In this document: positions 6,738-16,334 of the stretch, piece after piece | Layout of the letters: each line of letters begins with the position of its first letter | Position numbering within the stretch: the stretch's first letter is position 1 | Virus record (IMG/VR): IMGVR_UViG_3300009103_000008 | Span: 42,153 to 106,152 of that record | DNA from: a virus | Strand: one strand, 5' to 3' | DNA length: 64,000 nt | Program-made: the position numbers and the translations under genes | The notes under the pieces: generated by a model | What the model was told of the DNA's origin: nothing | What the model saw: the letters and a program-made list of their open reading frames with translations, nothing else | The model's database searches: none

Positions 6738-8042
6738 TTACAGAATATTGCTTACTGCCATTTTTCTGTAGTATTGATTTGTTCCTGCCGTAGCCATTCC
6801 ATTTGATGGAGTAGAGCCAACGAAAGGATTACTAACCATACCGTAACGGGTTTTGAAACCAATTTTTGGTTGGAAAGTGTTTTCGCCAACTGCTCTCACC
6901 ATTTGAAGTGGAACATATGGGCAATAGAACATACCAGCGTCATAAGGATTTGAACCCCTGTAACCAACTGTCATATAATCAACACCAGCATATGGGTCGA
7001 TGTATACTTTAACTCTTCCGTTAAGAACTCCAGCAAATGTATTGCCAGTGTCATCAACATTAAGTCCAGTTGATAGAGCAGGTGCATAATCCAATACTCC
7101 ACTCATAGAAAGAGCAGATGCAACATCACTAGAACAAAGAATAAAGTTACCTTTACCTCTTCGTGTTTCTTGTGCTATTGTATTAGCTTCTCTTTCGATT
7201 TGGAATAATAGACCTTTGAATTTCTCAACAGACCATCTACCGTTGGCATCAACATCTAAGTTGAAAGTTCCAGCAGTAGCAGTGTCAGCAGCACCAGTCT
7301 TCGCTTGAAGATTGACATTACGGACTACTTCTCTGTTGATTTCAGCCAGAATCTCACTTGAAAGAATATTTGCAAGTTCTGATTCTGCGTCAAGACCGTG
7401 GATTGCTTTGAGGTCTTGTGCTAATTCTAATGTGTACTCTGCTTTGAGTGCTCTTGACTTCGCTGTCACAGTTGCTTTCTCAATAGTGAAAGACATCTGT
7501 GCAAAGTGATTACCCGCTGCGTCACCTAGACTTTCTGCAGCTGCAGTGGTCATACCACTACCAGTTGTATCTGCATAAGAAGGTGAAGAAGTGTCGAATG
7601 GATCACTTATTGGGTCTGAACCAGCTGGGCCAGCTGTTGGGTCTGCACCACTTGAATAAGCTGAACGAGCTTCACCGTGTAGGGCTTCACTGTTATTCAG
7701 TCTAGTTTCAGTTGGATAATCGTTGTATCTTGCTTTCATAGCAAAGATAAGACCTGTAGGGCCTGTCATTGGTTGAACACCGCAAATGTCGTATGCAACG
7801 AGATTTGGCATAGCTCTACGCACTAATGAGATCAAAATTGGATCCCAGTTAGATATAGAACTACCAGTAGAGTTTAAAGGTGCAGCTTCCTCAAGAGTTG
7901 CTCTGTCTTCGTTAAGAGCTTTCTCTTGGTTTTCAAGTATTACTGCAGTGACGGCCTTCTTGTAGTTGTCTTCGATCTTAGGTAGATCGGAGTGCTCTAG
8001 AATTGGCTCCCACTTCTCTTGTAAGTTTTCTGATAAAAACAT
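6738..8042 (-). CDS. 23: gp23 major capsid protein precursor
   Basis: 434 residues, HK97-fold major head protein of T4-likes. Recognisable stretches are the N-terminal LQEKWEPILEHSDLPKI, WDPILISLVRRAMPNLVAYDICGVQPM near residues 66-92, and GLIFAMKARY after it. In T4 the precursor is cut by gp21 after the N-terminal scaffold-associated segment; a comparable site is plausible around residues 50-65 but not assigned. No late promoter stands directly before it. Transcription probably comes through from gp22; AAGGGG serves as ribosome site. Confidence 0.97.
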   Translation of the reverse strand: MFLSENLQEKWEPILEHSDLPKIEDNYKKAVTAVILENQEKALNEDRATLEEAAPLNSTGSSISNWDPILISLVRRAMPNLVAYDICGVQPMTGPTGLIFAMKARYNDYPTETRLNNSEALHGEARSAYSSGADPTAGPAGSDPISDPFDTSSPSYADTTGSGMTTAAAESLGDAAGNHFAQMSFTIEKATVTAKSRALKAEYTLELAQDLKAIHGLDAESELANILSSEILAEINREVVRNVNLQAKTGAADTATAGTFNLDVDANGRWSVEKFKGLLFQIEREANTIAQETRRGKGNFILCSSDVASALSMSGVLDYAPALSTGLNVDDTGNTFAGVLNGRVKVYIDPYAGVDYMTVGYRGSNPYDAGMFYCPYVPLQMVRAVGENTFQPKIGFKTRYGMVSNPFVGSTPSNGMATAGTNQYYRKMAVSNIL

Positions 8043-8061
8043 ACTGTTATACCCCTTAAAT

Positions 8062-9438
8062 TTAACCTAATGGTTTTAGTTTAGTTAATGCCTCGGAATA
8101 CCTAGCAATAGTTGGGTCAAGGACTTCTTCTACAGTAGTAGAGAATTCACCTGTTCCTTCCTCTTCCTTGGTTTCTTCCGAGATGGATTCACCGTCAACA
8201 CCGAAATAAGCTTCTTTGATTTCTGCAACTTTCTCTTCGAAATCTGCTTCGTCAGTGAAATCTATTCCATTTGATAATGATTCCATTTTCTCTTTTTGTG
8301 ATTCAGACAAGTCTTCACATGCCTTTCTCACAACATTTTGTCTTTTAAGACCACCAATCTCTTCTGTTATTTCCATATTCTTGGAAACTTCAGCATCAAG
8401 TTTGGATTCCATCTCGTCAAGACGATTTGCGAGTTCGTCAACGACATTATACTTATCTTCGGGAACTTCAACATAATGTTCTACGAACAATTTTTTGAGT
8501 CCTTCAATAAAGTTTTCAGTCATTTCTGATCTCAAACCCCTTTCTATTGCGAGTTCGTTTTCTTTCGACCACTCTTCAGCACAATATGTTAAGTATTTGT
8601 CAACAGAACCAGTTAGTTCTTCTTTGACAGTCTCAACTTGGGTTTTTAAATTCTCTGAATACTGCTCTTCTAGCTCTTTCTTGACTTCGTCAACTTTGCT
8701 ATGAACTGCAGCTTTGAAGATAGTTTTTGCTTTTTCAGCATTCTCTTCTGATAAATCTAGTGATTCCGAGATTTTAGATAGGTCGTCATCTATTTCAATC
8801 TCAACTAATGAAGATTCTACTTCAGCGGAAGCTTCTTCTTTGACGGATTCTTCTTTCTCGTCTTCTTCATCTTTTGATTCAGTTTGTTCTGCAGAAAGTG
8901 ATTCTACAAACTTTTTAACTTCTTCTTGAGATGAAGCCTTTAATGCTTCTACTATTTTTCGTGCAACTTCTGCCTTAGTCAAGGATTCATCGACCTCGTC
9001 TTCTGACAATGAAGCGAACAACTTGTTCATTTCTTCTTTGTTCAGACCTTTCATACTGTCGACTGCAGCCTTGATTAGTTCCATTTTAGATTCAACTGGA
9101 GCTTCTTCTTCTTTAGTTTCTGCTACAACCTCGTCTTCTTCTGAACTTTCCTCATCTTCTTTGAGTTTCTCGGGCTTCTCTGCTTTGCCAGCATTCTTGT
9201 TTACTGCATCTTTAGCTTCTTTCGAACCTTTTTCTGCAGCTTTAATACTTGCAACAGCTTTGTCAACAGGATTTTCATCAGGTTTGACGACTTCGCCTTT
9301 ACCGCTTTCGATTTTCTCTTCAGCAGACGAACCTTGTTTGTGAGCAGACTTGTCACCCTTTTCGGCACCTTTAGTAGGTTCTTCCACGATGGAATCAACC
9401 TCTTCGGTGTTCTCTACTTGGTTTTCTAAATCTGACAT
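8062..9438 (-). CDS. 22: gp22 prohead core scaffolding protein
   Basis: 458 residues, extremely acidic and Glu/Lys/Ser-rich, mostly predicted helix and coiled coil (for example KAKTIFKAAVHSKVDEVKKE in the middle). It is longer than T4 gp22 (269): an acidic low-complexity N-terminal half of about 230 residues precedes the scaffold-like core, as in other marine T4-likes. It forms the internal core on which gp23 assembles and is then degraded by gp21. Neighbours gp21 and gp23 confirm identity. It has its own strong late promoter and leader. Confidence 0.88.
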   Translation of the reverse strand: MSDLENQVENTEEVDSIVEEPTKGAEKGDKSAHKQGSSAEEKIESGKGEVVKPDENPVDKAVASIKAAEKGSKEAKDAVNKNAGKAEKPEKLKEDEESSEEDEVVAETKEEEAPVESKMELIKAAVDSMKGLNKEEMNKLFASLSEDEVDESLTKAEVARKIVEALKASSQEEVKKFVESLSAEQTESKDEEDEKEESVKEEASAEVESSLVEIEIDDDLSKISESLDLSEENAEKAKTIFKAAVHSKVDEVKKELEEQYSENLKTQVETVKEELTGSVDKYLTYCAEEWSKENELAIERGLRSEMTENFIEGLKKLFVEHYVEVPEDKYNVVDELANRLDEMESKLDAEVSKNMEITEEIGGLKRQNVVRKACEDLSESQKEKMESLSNGIDFTDEADFEEKVAEIKEAYFGVDGESISEETKEEEGTGEFSTTVEEVLDPTIARYSEALTKLKPLG

Positions 9439-9455
9439 AAATTTCTCCTGTTTAT

Positions 9456-9483
9456 GTAATAATTGATTACTTTTTTATTTATA
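9456..9483 (-). promoter_or_regulatory. late promoter with 5'-terminal hairpin leader (gp22)
   Basis: TATAAATA (9476-9483), five A residues, then at predicted +1 (9470) the stem GTAAT/ATTAC with a five-base loop. AGGAGA stands at the normal distance before the gp22 ATG (9438). Very like the gp18 leader in sequence and spacing. Confidence 0.8.
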
Positions 9484-9485
9484 TG

Positions 9486-10139
9486 TTACAGGCTTTCAAC
9501 AAACCTTTTCCATAGTTCCAATTTGGTTTCTTCCAACTGATTTAGCTTTGCAGTCCTCAATTCTGACTGCATTTTGTCTAAATCCTTTGCTTTTAAGATA
9601 CCACTCTCATAGACCCATTCAACTCCTTCCATTATTCCTTCAACGAAGGCTTCAGGTGCAGAAGGGTCTGCTACGATATCAGCAGCAGTTGCTAACTGAA
9701 AATCGTCTTTTACATACTGAGCATTTCCTTTAGACTCTAGTGAACCTAGTCCTCTAGAAGAAACTCCCAGTTTAGCACCATCATCAATCAAGTTTTTAAC
9801 TATCTGTCCGTTTGGTGTTGATAAAATCTTTGCTCTTCCCACATAGTTGTTTCCATCTTCTTCCAACTTGGTTATCATGTGAGATACTTTGTCAAGATTG
9901 ATCGTTGGGCCTTCGGGGTGTCCTAGTTCTCCAAACGCTCTATCTTCTTTTATGAATTCTTTGTTATACCTTTTAACTTCTGTTTGTATAACTTCTTTGG
10001 GGTATATGCGGCCATTACGATTCTTAATTTCAGCTTGCATAAAGATACCTTCGATAAAGTAATCTTTCTTACCGTCTTTGTTTTCTTCTACAATTACAGG
10101 ACTAACCCCGTAATCTTGAAATTCAGATATTAATTTCAT
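9486..10139 (-). CDS. 21: gp21 prohead core protease
   Basis: 217 residues, same size as T4 gp21. Serine protease of the prohead-protease superfamily: NRNGRIYPKEV near residue 40, the catalytic-His motif GELGHPEGP near 88, and the catalytic-Ser motif GVSSRGLGS near 145. It processes gp23, scaffold and other head proteins during maturation. Overlaps the preceding small gene by 17 bases. Confidence 0.95.
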   Translation of the reverse strand: MKLISEFQDYGVSPVIVEENKDGKKDYFIEGIFMQAEIKNRNGRIYPKEVIQTEVKRYNKEFIKEDRAFGELGHPEGPTINLDKVSHMITKLEEDGNNYVGRAKILSTPNGQIVKNLIDDGAKLGVSSRGLGSLESKGNAQYVKDDFQLATAADIVADPSAPEAFVEGIMEGVEWVYESGILKAKDLDKMQSELRTAKLNQLEETKLELWKRFVESL

Positions 10140-10416
10140 TCGTAATTTCCTCTATTGATATACCTTCTTCGGACATGTCTTGCAATATTTGCTTCACACT
10201 CTGCATACCAATTTTTAAGGACTCTTCGTCCCCGAAGGTTTCTTGTATTTCATGTCCGTTAAGAAATACTGAAATACCCTCTTTACACTCGGTGTAATAT
10301 ATATTTATAGCTTCTGCACCAAGTTTTAAACTTTCTGTTCGAATCAACTCATGCCCATCGGGACAAACAAACTTTGCCTCATGGAGCTCCTGAGCCAACT
10401 CCTTAAAATCTTTCAT
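10123..10416 (-). CDS. prohead core protein candidate (gp68 position)
   Basis: 97 residues, starting MKDFKELAQELHEAKF and ending in an acidic helix. T4 order is 20-67-68-21-22-23, and this gene lies exactly where gp68 should be. Sequence similarity to T4 gp68 is not evident to me, so the call rests on position and size. The CPDGHELI phrase with one other cysteine is unlikely to be a metal site. Joined to the upstream gene by a one-base overlap, with GAGGAG as ribosome site. Confidence 0.55.
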   Translation of the reverse strand: MKDFKELAQELHEAKFVCPDGHELIRTESLKLGAEAINIYYTECKEGISVFLNGHEIQETFGDEESLKIGMQSVKQILQDMSEEGISIEEITNEINI

Positions 10417-10610
10417 TAAGACTCCTCTGTTTCAGAAGGTTCGGGTTGATTATCTGCCCAATTAACAGACTTCTCAACTCGTTTCATATCAACAACTTCT
10501 GCAGCTTTCTGTTTGATTCCGTCAAAAACATCTGTCTTTGCTTGTTCTAACTTTCCTGCTTCAATTCCGTCAACTATCTTTCTTGATATGTTTTCTTCGC
10601 TCATTACCAT
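10416..10610 (-). CDS. prohead core protein candidate (gp67 position)
   Basis: 64 residues, charged with an acidic tail (QPEPSETEES), small and helical, as T4 gp67 (80 residues, cleaved to internal peptides). Position between gp20 and the gp68-position gene matches T4. The start overlaps the gp20 stop. The frame opens MVMSEE; MSEENISRK at the third codon is an equally good start. Confidence 0.6.
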   Translation of the reverse strand: MVMSEENISRKIVDGIEAGKLEQAKTDVFDGIKQKAAEVVDMKRVEKSVNWADNQPEPSETEES

Positions 10611-12139
10611 CCCCCGTCATCTTGAGAACTATCGTCACCGCCTTCCGCTTCACCTTCACTGGCAATTTGTTTGTCGATGAGTTTAATATCCTCTTCGGTT
10701 TGTCTTAACACATACTTTCTAATGTACTCATTAGAGTAGTATTTACCAACATAGTCTCCTATGGTTGAAAGAGTATCTAATCTCTCTCTTAAAATTTCTG
10801 CTTCTTTCAACTCTGTAAAGTGGTTGTCAGTCGCAAAATCAAACTGTATGAAGTCTTTGACTTTATCAAACTCTTCACCAGTTACAATTTCCTTAAGAAC
10901 CAAATGTGTCTTAAGGACATCTGTAAAAATTCTTGCAAACTTCTTTTGAAGTCTGTTTGTGAACTTATTAAACTTAAGTTCATCTCTTGAGATTTCAGAA
11001 GCACGACCCATATTGAATCCGTTATCTGCTTCCATTCTCGTTGCAGGCACATTTAAAGATTGATATAACTTCTTCTTGAAGTATTCAATATCATCTATGT
11101 CTGCAAGGTTTTGACCGCCTGGCAATGTGGTAATCTCTGTTCCTCTACCACCTTCTCTCCGAGGCAACCAAAAGTCCTCTAGCATTGACATGTGTTTTCT
11201 ATCGTCCTTGATTTCACCTGTCTCTGCATTATACACGAGTTTATTTCTATACTTGTGCATAACATCTGTAAGGTATTGTTCTGCCTTTGCTTTTGGCAAG
11301 TTACCAACATCAATGTAGAAGATTCTCCTCTCAGGAGCCCTTGAAATCCTATAGATAACAAGTGCATCTTCCATCATTGCTAACTGGTTTGCAGTCTTCA
11401 ATGCCTTGTGTAGATAACCTATGACTACATTCCTTGTGTAGTCTAGTAATCCACTGGTTGTGTAAGTTACTGCTTCAGGTGCAATCTTAACGGTTGAACC
11501 TTCCATTGCAGATGTCTTATCAAAACCTTTGTCGTTAAAGACATAGAACTCTTCGACTTTCTCTACTCGTTCTATCTTCGTCTTTGGGTCTTTACCCTTT
11601 TCGACATTTCTAACCTTCTTAATTTTAAGAGGGTCAATGTTCCTTAAATCTACGATACCTAGTTTTGGGCGTTTAGTATCAACGACTTTATGGAAATAAA
11701 TCCTGCCGTCAACATACCACTTTCTGAAAATTTCATGAGAGTTCGAATTGAACTTCATTAGGGATAAGATGTGTGCAAACTCGTCTTGCATCTTGTTCTT
11801 GATGCTGTCCGAGAGTTTGACATCTCGGAGGTCGAGTGCAACTATTCTATCCGAAGTATCAGAAGTAATACACTCATTAACTATATCTTCTATTGCTGAG
11901 TCACATTCGGGAACTAATGATGTCTCTCTGTATCTTCGAATGAGCTCAGCCTCATTCTTGATACCACCTTCCATATCAACATAAGCACCATATGCTCCGC
12001 CAGATATATATCCAGCTTGTTGTTGAATGACTGGAGTGCCATCATCGTCAATAGGAGGCACAAACGATTTTGCCGTTTGTGTTTCCTTGACTCGTAACTC
12101 GTCTTTCTTCCGAGTTATTTCAAACCCAAATAATTCCAT
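10604..12139 (-). CDS. 20: gp20 portal vertex protein
   Basis: 511 residues (T4 gp20 524). Portal signature stretches include the early ELIRRYRETSLVPECDSAIEDIVNE, GRIYFHKVVD, and the later MEDALVIYRISRAPERRIFYIDVGNLPK and GRASEISRDELKF. Forms the dodecameric DNA-entry ring at one head vertex, docking gp17 during packaging and the neck afterwards. It appears to be transcribed from a leaderless-type late promoter only five bases from its ATG. Confidence 0.96.
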   Translation of the reverse strand: MELFGFEITRKKDELRVKETQTAKSFVPPIDDDGTPVIQQQAGYISGGAYGAYVDMEGGIKNEAELIRRYRETSLVPECDSAIEDIVNECITSDTSDRIVALDLRDVKLSDSIKNKMQDEFAHILSLMKFNSNSHEIFRKWYVDGRIYFHKVVDTKRPKLGIVDLRNIDPLKIKKVRNVEKGKDPKTKIERVEKVEEFYVFNDKGFDKTSAMEGSTVKIAPEAVTYTTSGLLDYTRNVVIGYLHKALKTANQLAMMEDALVIYRISRAPERRIFYIDVGNLPKAKAEQYLTDVMHKYRNKLVYNAETGEIKDDRKHMSMLEDFWLPRREGGRGTEITTLPGGQNLADIDDIEYFKKKLYQSLNVPATRMEADNGFNMGRASEISRDELKFNKFTNRLQKKFARIFTDVLKTHLVLKEIVTGEEFDKVKDFIQFDFATDNHFTELKEAEILRERLDTLSTIGDYVGKYYSNEYIRKYVLRQTEEDIKLIDKQIASEGEAEGGDDSSQDDGGW

Positions 12140-12144
12140 AATAT

Positions 12145-12167
12145 TATTTATGCCTCGCTAACCGAGG
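12145..12167 (-). promoter_or_regulatory. late promoter, leaderless class (gp20), with abutting hairpin
   Basis: CATAAATA (12145-12152), five bases, then the gp20 ATG at 12139. Directly upstream is a CCTCG/CGAGG hairpin with a five-base loop (12153-12167), 15 bases past the gp19 stop. There is no T-run, so it may be a weak terminator or a protein-binding element. Confidence 0.6.
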
Positions 12168-12181
12168 TTATGTCACTGTAA

Positions 12182-12679
12182 TTACTTGACTCTTTCCCAA
12201 TGAGAATATGTGAAATCAACTGTAAACTCCTCTAATGCATCTACTGTTTCGTAATTTAATTCGATAGCAGCAATGTTTTTAGGGAACATGTTGAAGAACT
12301 CATATCTCGCGAGAACAGCGTCGTCTTTACCTAATTGTTCGACAAACGCTCTTGAGAGTAGGTAATCATTACTTGCCATACCTACACCTGAATCAAGTTC
12401 TTGAATGTCTTGTTGCCAAGCTTCGAGACCACTTCTAGCACTGAATTCAGAATCATTGATTACGGTAATTGACCAATCTTCGAATGTCCTGTCTCCAGCT
12501 AATTTGAGAATATGTCCTCTAAAGTTTAATGCAATTTCACCTAGGGTCGCAGCTGGTATATTTGCAGCCTTACATAGGAACTCAATCCTATTGCCTGCTC
12601 TAGGAATGAAGACTCTGAAACGGTTAGGTCTTGGGCCACCACCAATCAGTTGTGCTTTAAATTCATCTATTGTTGCCAT
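12182..12679 (-). CDS. 19: gp19 tail tube protein
   Basis: 165 residues, identical in size class to T4 gp19 (163). Pattern: NRFRVFIPRAGNRIEFLCKAANIP near the start, DWSITVINDSEF mid-protein, YEFFNMFPKNI and EFTVDFTYSHWERV at the end. It stacks as hexamers to make the inner tail tube. Follows gp18 directly with AGGAGT before the ATG, as in T4. Confidence 0.95.
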   Translation of the reverse strand: MATIDEFKAQLIGGGPRPNRFRVFIPRAGNRIEFLCKAANIPAATLGEIALNFRGHILKLAGDRTFEDWSITVINDSEFSARSGLEAWQQDIQELDSGVGMASNDYLLSRAFVEQLGKDDAVLARYEFFNMFPKNIAAIELNYETVDALEEFTVDFTYSHWERVK

Positions 12680-12689
12680 TCTTTACTCC

Positions 12690-14663
12690 TTAAACTGCTC
12701 CGTAGATTTCTTCAAACTCAACCCCTGACCTTGCAGCCACGAAGTTAAGAGTGATAAAGTTAATACTTCTAGCAGGTTTAACAAAGATAGAACAAACAAA
12801 TTCGTTTCTATCAATAACACTATCCGTGTTGTTTGTTTCGTCACATAATACTGTGAAATCTACTAGGCCTCTTCTGTTCTTAACATCTCTTAAGAAAGGT
12901 TCTACAGCAGCTCTAAACTGTGCTCTTGTGAATGCATCATTGAATTCAAAGAGTTGTGATTTAGCAGCTGTTGCTATTGCCTTCTCTAAAACGATGAACA
13001 GCCTTCTAACATTTATTCTGTCAAATGCTGAAGGACTTGTTAATGCAGTCTTATCTCCGAAGAGAACTGTTCCTTGGCCGGGAAATGTGCATATAGGATT
13101 GATTCTTGCACTGTATAAATCATCTCTAGATGATTGTGATGGGTTAAATGCAAGTTTAGTTATTCCTAGATACTGACCTCTAGAGAATCCCGCTGGTGAA
13201 TACCAAGGGTCTCGTAATAGGTCTGCTCTGGCCATGATACCTGCTGTATGTCCGTTGCCAGGCACCCAAACATATCTGTCATTGTATCTGTCATACTGGT
13301 ATACCCAGCCTGAATCTAGAACTGCATAAGAACTTGAAGTTACACTTGAAAAATCAGTTGTAACATTTGAACTTTGAGTTGATTCAGAAGTGACATTAAC
13401 GACTGATGCTTTTCTAGGTGAAGCAATTACCATACAGTCTTTTCGGTTTTCTGCAATCTGAATTAATTGATTGACGATAGTGTTGTGGTCTGCTACTATG
13501 TCTCCGTTAGAGGTTCTAGTTGAACCTGTTACTAAGAAACTAACATCTACTGTTTCGGAATCTCCGAAATTATCTACATATCCAGCATATTTTACTGCTG
13601 GTGTAGGTAATGTTCCGTCAGCTCCGTTTGCCAATGATGAGGATATTGGTGCTGAAGGTCTGCCGAATGCAGTGCTTCCTGAAGCTGCGTGAGTTGTCAC
13701 ACTGTTATTTGCAGCGTGAGTTGATGTTGAGTGACCAGTCCACCAAATCCATTTGGATTGATTATTGATTACAGTTTTGTAGTAGTTTGAAGCACCTTCT
13801 GAATTTTTTGCATCAGAAGCACAAGAAACAAATCCGTAAGATTCTAAAATCTCGTTTTGTTTTCCTGAAATTACTCCGTCTTCGTCTACTACGACTACAT
13901 GAATCTCGTCTGCACTACCTGATACTGCTGTTGCAGATGCAGATGTGCCGGGTGCTTTATCAAATTTGTTATAAAACTCCCAATATCTGTGAACTTGTGT
14001 TGCGTTAGCTACTGCGGTAACTAACCCAGTTCCAGCTGGTTGGTTAAGGGCTTCTACGGTTATTGTTCCTGTTGCTTTTGCTGTCACTCTATATTCTTGA
14101 GTGTCAGTCCCAAACCTAACTATATCTCTAATTTGGAAACCTGTTTCAGCAGTTACACTGATAACAGTTTGTCCTATAGCTTCTGCTTCGTCAGTAGTAG
14201 TCACATTGTCATTGTAATATGCATCACTTGATGCACAAACACTAACCTTTAATGAATTACCGATTGCGCCGGGATATTTTGCAGTCCATGCCCCAACCGT
14301 TCCAGCAGCACCACCGTCTTCATGAGACGATTGATACCCTGAAAGGTTTTTAATACTTGCATCGGTGTCTCCACCTATGTTTGCATTGTAAGCTGTTGAA
14401 CTGGCAACACGAACAACTCTTAATGATGAACCATATCGTAAGAAAGCCTCTGCAGAATAGAAATCCTCTGCACCAGCGTCTGTGTCTGCTGGTGTAAAGA
14501 AGGTATCTACTAAACCTACGCTATCTGAAACTGATACTACTTCATCAACAGGGCCCCATCTAAATGAACCCGCGAATCCTCCAGTTGTGGAAGATACTGC
14601 AGGCACAACATTTGTCAAGTCTACTTCTTTGACCTGAACGCCTGGTGATACTTGAAATGCCAT
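12690..14663 (-). CDS. 18: gp18 contractile tail sheath protein
   Basis: 657 residues (T4 gp18 659). Begins MAFQVSPGVQVKEVDLTNVV and has the sheath C-terminal domain ending SGVEFEEIYGAV; RINPICTFPGQGTVLFG and the stretch RAQFRAAVEPFLRDVKNRRG are typical of the handshake/C-terminal core. It assembles around gp19 and contracts to drive the tube. Expressed from a strong late promoter with the conserved hairpin leader. Confidence 0.96.
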   Translation of the reverse strand: MAFQVSPGVQVKEVDLTNVVPAVSSTTGGFAGSFRWGPVDEVVSVSDSVGLVDTFFTPADTDAGAEDFYSAEAFLRYGSSLRVVRVASSTAYNANIGGDTDASIKNLSGYQSSHEDGGAAGTVGAWTAKYPGAIGNSLKVSVCASSDAYYNDNVTTTDEAEAIGQTVISVTAETGFQIRDIVRFGTDTQEYRVTAKATGTITVEALNQPAGTGLVTAVANATQVHRYWEFYNKFDKAPGTSASATAVSGSADEIHVVVVDEDGVISGKQNEILESYGFVSCASDAKNSEGASNYYKTVINNQSKWIWWTGHSTSTHAANNSVTTHAASGSTAFGRPSAPISSSLANGADGTLPTPAVKYAGYVDNFGDSETVDVSFLVTGSTRTSNGDIVADHNTIVNQLIQIAENRKDCMVIASPRKASVVNVTSESTQSSNVTTDFSSVTSSSYAVLDSGWVYQYDRYNDRYVWVPGNGHTAGIMARADLLRDPWYSPAGFSRGQYLGITKLAFNPSQSSRDDLYSARINPICTFPGQGTVLFGDKTALTSPSAFDRINVRRLFIVLEKAIATAAKSQLFEFNDAFTRAQFRAAVEPFLRDVKNRRGLVDFTVLCDETNNTDSVIDRNEFVCSIFVKPARSINFITLNFVAARSGVEFEEIYGAV

Positions 14664-14680
14664 ACTTTTCTCCTGTTAAT

Positions 14681-14709
14681 GTAAAAAGTTGTTTACTGTT
14701 TTATTTATA
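14681..14709 (-). promoter_or_regulatory. late promoter with 5'-terminal hairpin leader (gp18)
   Basis: TATAAATA (14702-14709), five bases, then at predicted +1 (14696) GTAAA pairing with TTTAC around a six-base loop. ACAGGAGA precedes the gp18 ATG. Spacing from motif to ATG (38) is almost the same as for gp22 (37). Confidence 0.8.
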
Positions 14710-14729
14710 ACTTTCTTAACTCTAATGAA

Positions 14730-16334
14730 CTACCAATTTATTTCGTTTTCCATATCTTTGTTAAACCAACGGTCTCCTTCATCATCAACGAAGGTAGTCT
14801 CTTCGGGTCTTTCTTCTCCGAAAACACCAGCTGGTAAGACATCATCTTCTATCAACTTCTGTTGTTCGGCATACAATAAGTCTTTGACTTGTGTATCCGT
14901 AAGGTGATAAAAGTATTCAGTAGTAATAAACCAACTGAATAATACGAGATTCATAACCATATCATCATGGTATCCTCTGTCAGCTTCAAAGGAATTTCCT
15001 TTTGTGACAAAGGTCATAAGTTCTGTTATAGTAGCACGGTCTACAACTGTTAGTCGGGTTTCTTCTAATAATTCTTTAAGAGTAGAACAACCGACTCGTT
15101 TAATTTTTCTGTTTACTGTGACCCCAATATCTTCTGCTTTTAATAAACCTTGAGTAAAAACATTGGGATATTCTATATCATAGTGCAACTGATTTGCTAC
15201 CATTGCACCTTCTGCGTTGTTTTCTATAATAACTAACGCCTCATTATATGTCCTTACATACTTATTTATAATATCAGGAAACAGCATGGGACTTATCATA
15301 CTATCCCTGTATGTTGCAACCTGTTCAAAAGGTTTCGTAGATACATCAATTACGGTAAAGGTGGAGTGATCCATACCTCTTCCTTTTGCAACATCTACTG
15401 TGCAGATGTATTCATGACCTTCCTTTGGTCTTTTATATATGTTGACCCCGTCTCTATGCCATTCAGGTTCCCATGCTTTCATACCTAACAAGGTATCTGC
15501 ATTAATAAGTGTATTTCCTGTTCCTAAGAAACTATTACCATACTCTTGTTCGAACTGAGCCTCCGAGGTATTTGCAATGGTCATTGCTTTCCATTCTTCA
15601 TCTCGGTCTGGCACATCAAACCAGTTTATAATAAAATGTCTATATTCTGATTGTTCATGTACTGCAGATTCATATATTTTATGAAACATATTACCCACAC
15701 CATTTGCAGTTGAGGTTATAATCACCTTTGAATCTTTACCTGATGTGATAACGGGATATGTTGCAGTATAGAATGTATCTGCATCTTCTACGAAAGCGAA
15801 CTCATCTAGATACAACATATTGATTGACATACCACGAATTGAACTTGAACTCGTTGCAGCTGCAACTACTTTAGAATCATTTGAAAATTCTATTGAACCC
15901 TTGTTAAGAATCTTAACGCCGGGCTGTAAGAAAAATGGAACAGACTCTAACATGGTCACGATTCTCGCAATCATTTCCCTCGCAATAGCACCTTTGTTTG
16001 CAAGAACAGCAACAGTTACTTCGGGGTGAAATAAGAGATACCACAATAAGAATGCACAAGAAGTGATTGATTTGCCTGATTGTCTTGCAGCCAATACTAC
16101 ACTAAATCGATTATCATTATAATGGTCTATTAAGTCTTCTTGATATCCACGAAGTGCAAAAGGAACCATACCTTCGTCTAGGGATATAATCTGTGTATAT
16201 GATTCAATGAAATGTTTAGGGTCTTTAGAACACTTCATATATTCTTCCAACTGTTCTTTGGTATACTGCTCTTCAACACCAGCTCGTTTAATGAGTGTGT
16301 TTCCGAGGTATCCTTCGTTAGTTGGTTTAACCAT
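14730..16334 (-). CDS. 17: gp17 terminase large subunit
   Basis: 534 residues. ATPase domain with Walker A AARQSGKS near residue 85, Walker B NMLYLDEFAFVED near 175, and the coupling motif ITSTANG near 208. The RNase H-like nuclease domain begins at CTVDVAKGRGMDHSTF near 310 and continues IIENNAEGAM. It packages DNA through gp20 and makes the termination cut. About 70 residues shorter than T4 gp17 (610), mainly at the ends. The start overlaps the Rossmann-like gene by eight bases. Confidence 0.96.
   Translation of the reverse strand: MVKPTNEGYLGNTLIKRAGVEEQYTKEQLEEYMKCSKDPKHFIESYTQIISLDEGMVPFALRGYQEDLIDHYNDNRFSVVLAARQSGKSITSCAFLLWYLLFHPEVTVAVLANKGAIAREMIARIVTMLESVPFFLQPGVKILNKGSIEFSNDSKVVAAATSSSSIRGMSINMLYLDEFAFVEDADTFYTATYPVITSGKDSKVIITSTANGVGNMFHKIYESAVHEQSEYRHFIINWFDVPDRDEEWKAMTIANTSEAQFEQEYGNSFLGTGNTLINADTLLGMKAWEPEWHRDGVNIYKRPKEGHEYICTVDVAKGRGMDHSTFTVIDVSTKPFEQVATYRDSMISPMLFPDIINKYVRTYNEALVIIENNAEGAMVANQLHYDIEYPNVFTQGLLKAEDIGVTVNRKIKRVGCSTLKELLEETRLTVVDRATITELMTFVTKGNSFEADRGYHDDMVMNLVLFSWFITTEYFYHLTDTQVKDLLYAEQQKLIEDDVLPAGVFGEERPEETTFVDDEGDRWFNKDMENEINW

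Noticed and set aside
9023-9343. Plus-strand Ser-rich frames opposite gp22
   Set aside because: They mirror the Glu/Lys-rich scaffold codons; a typical antisense artefact.
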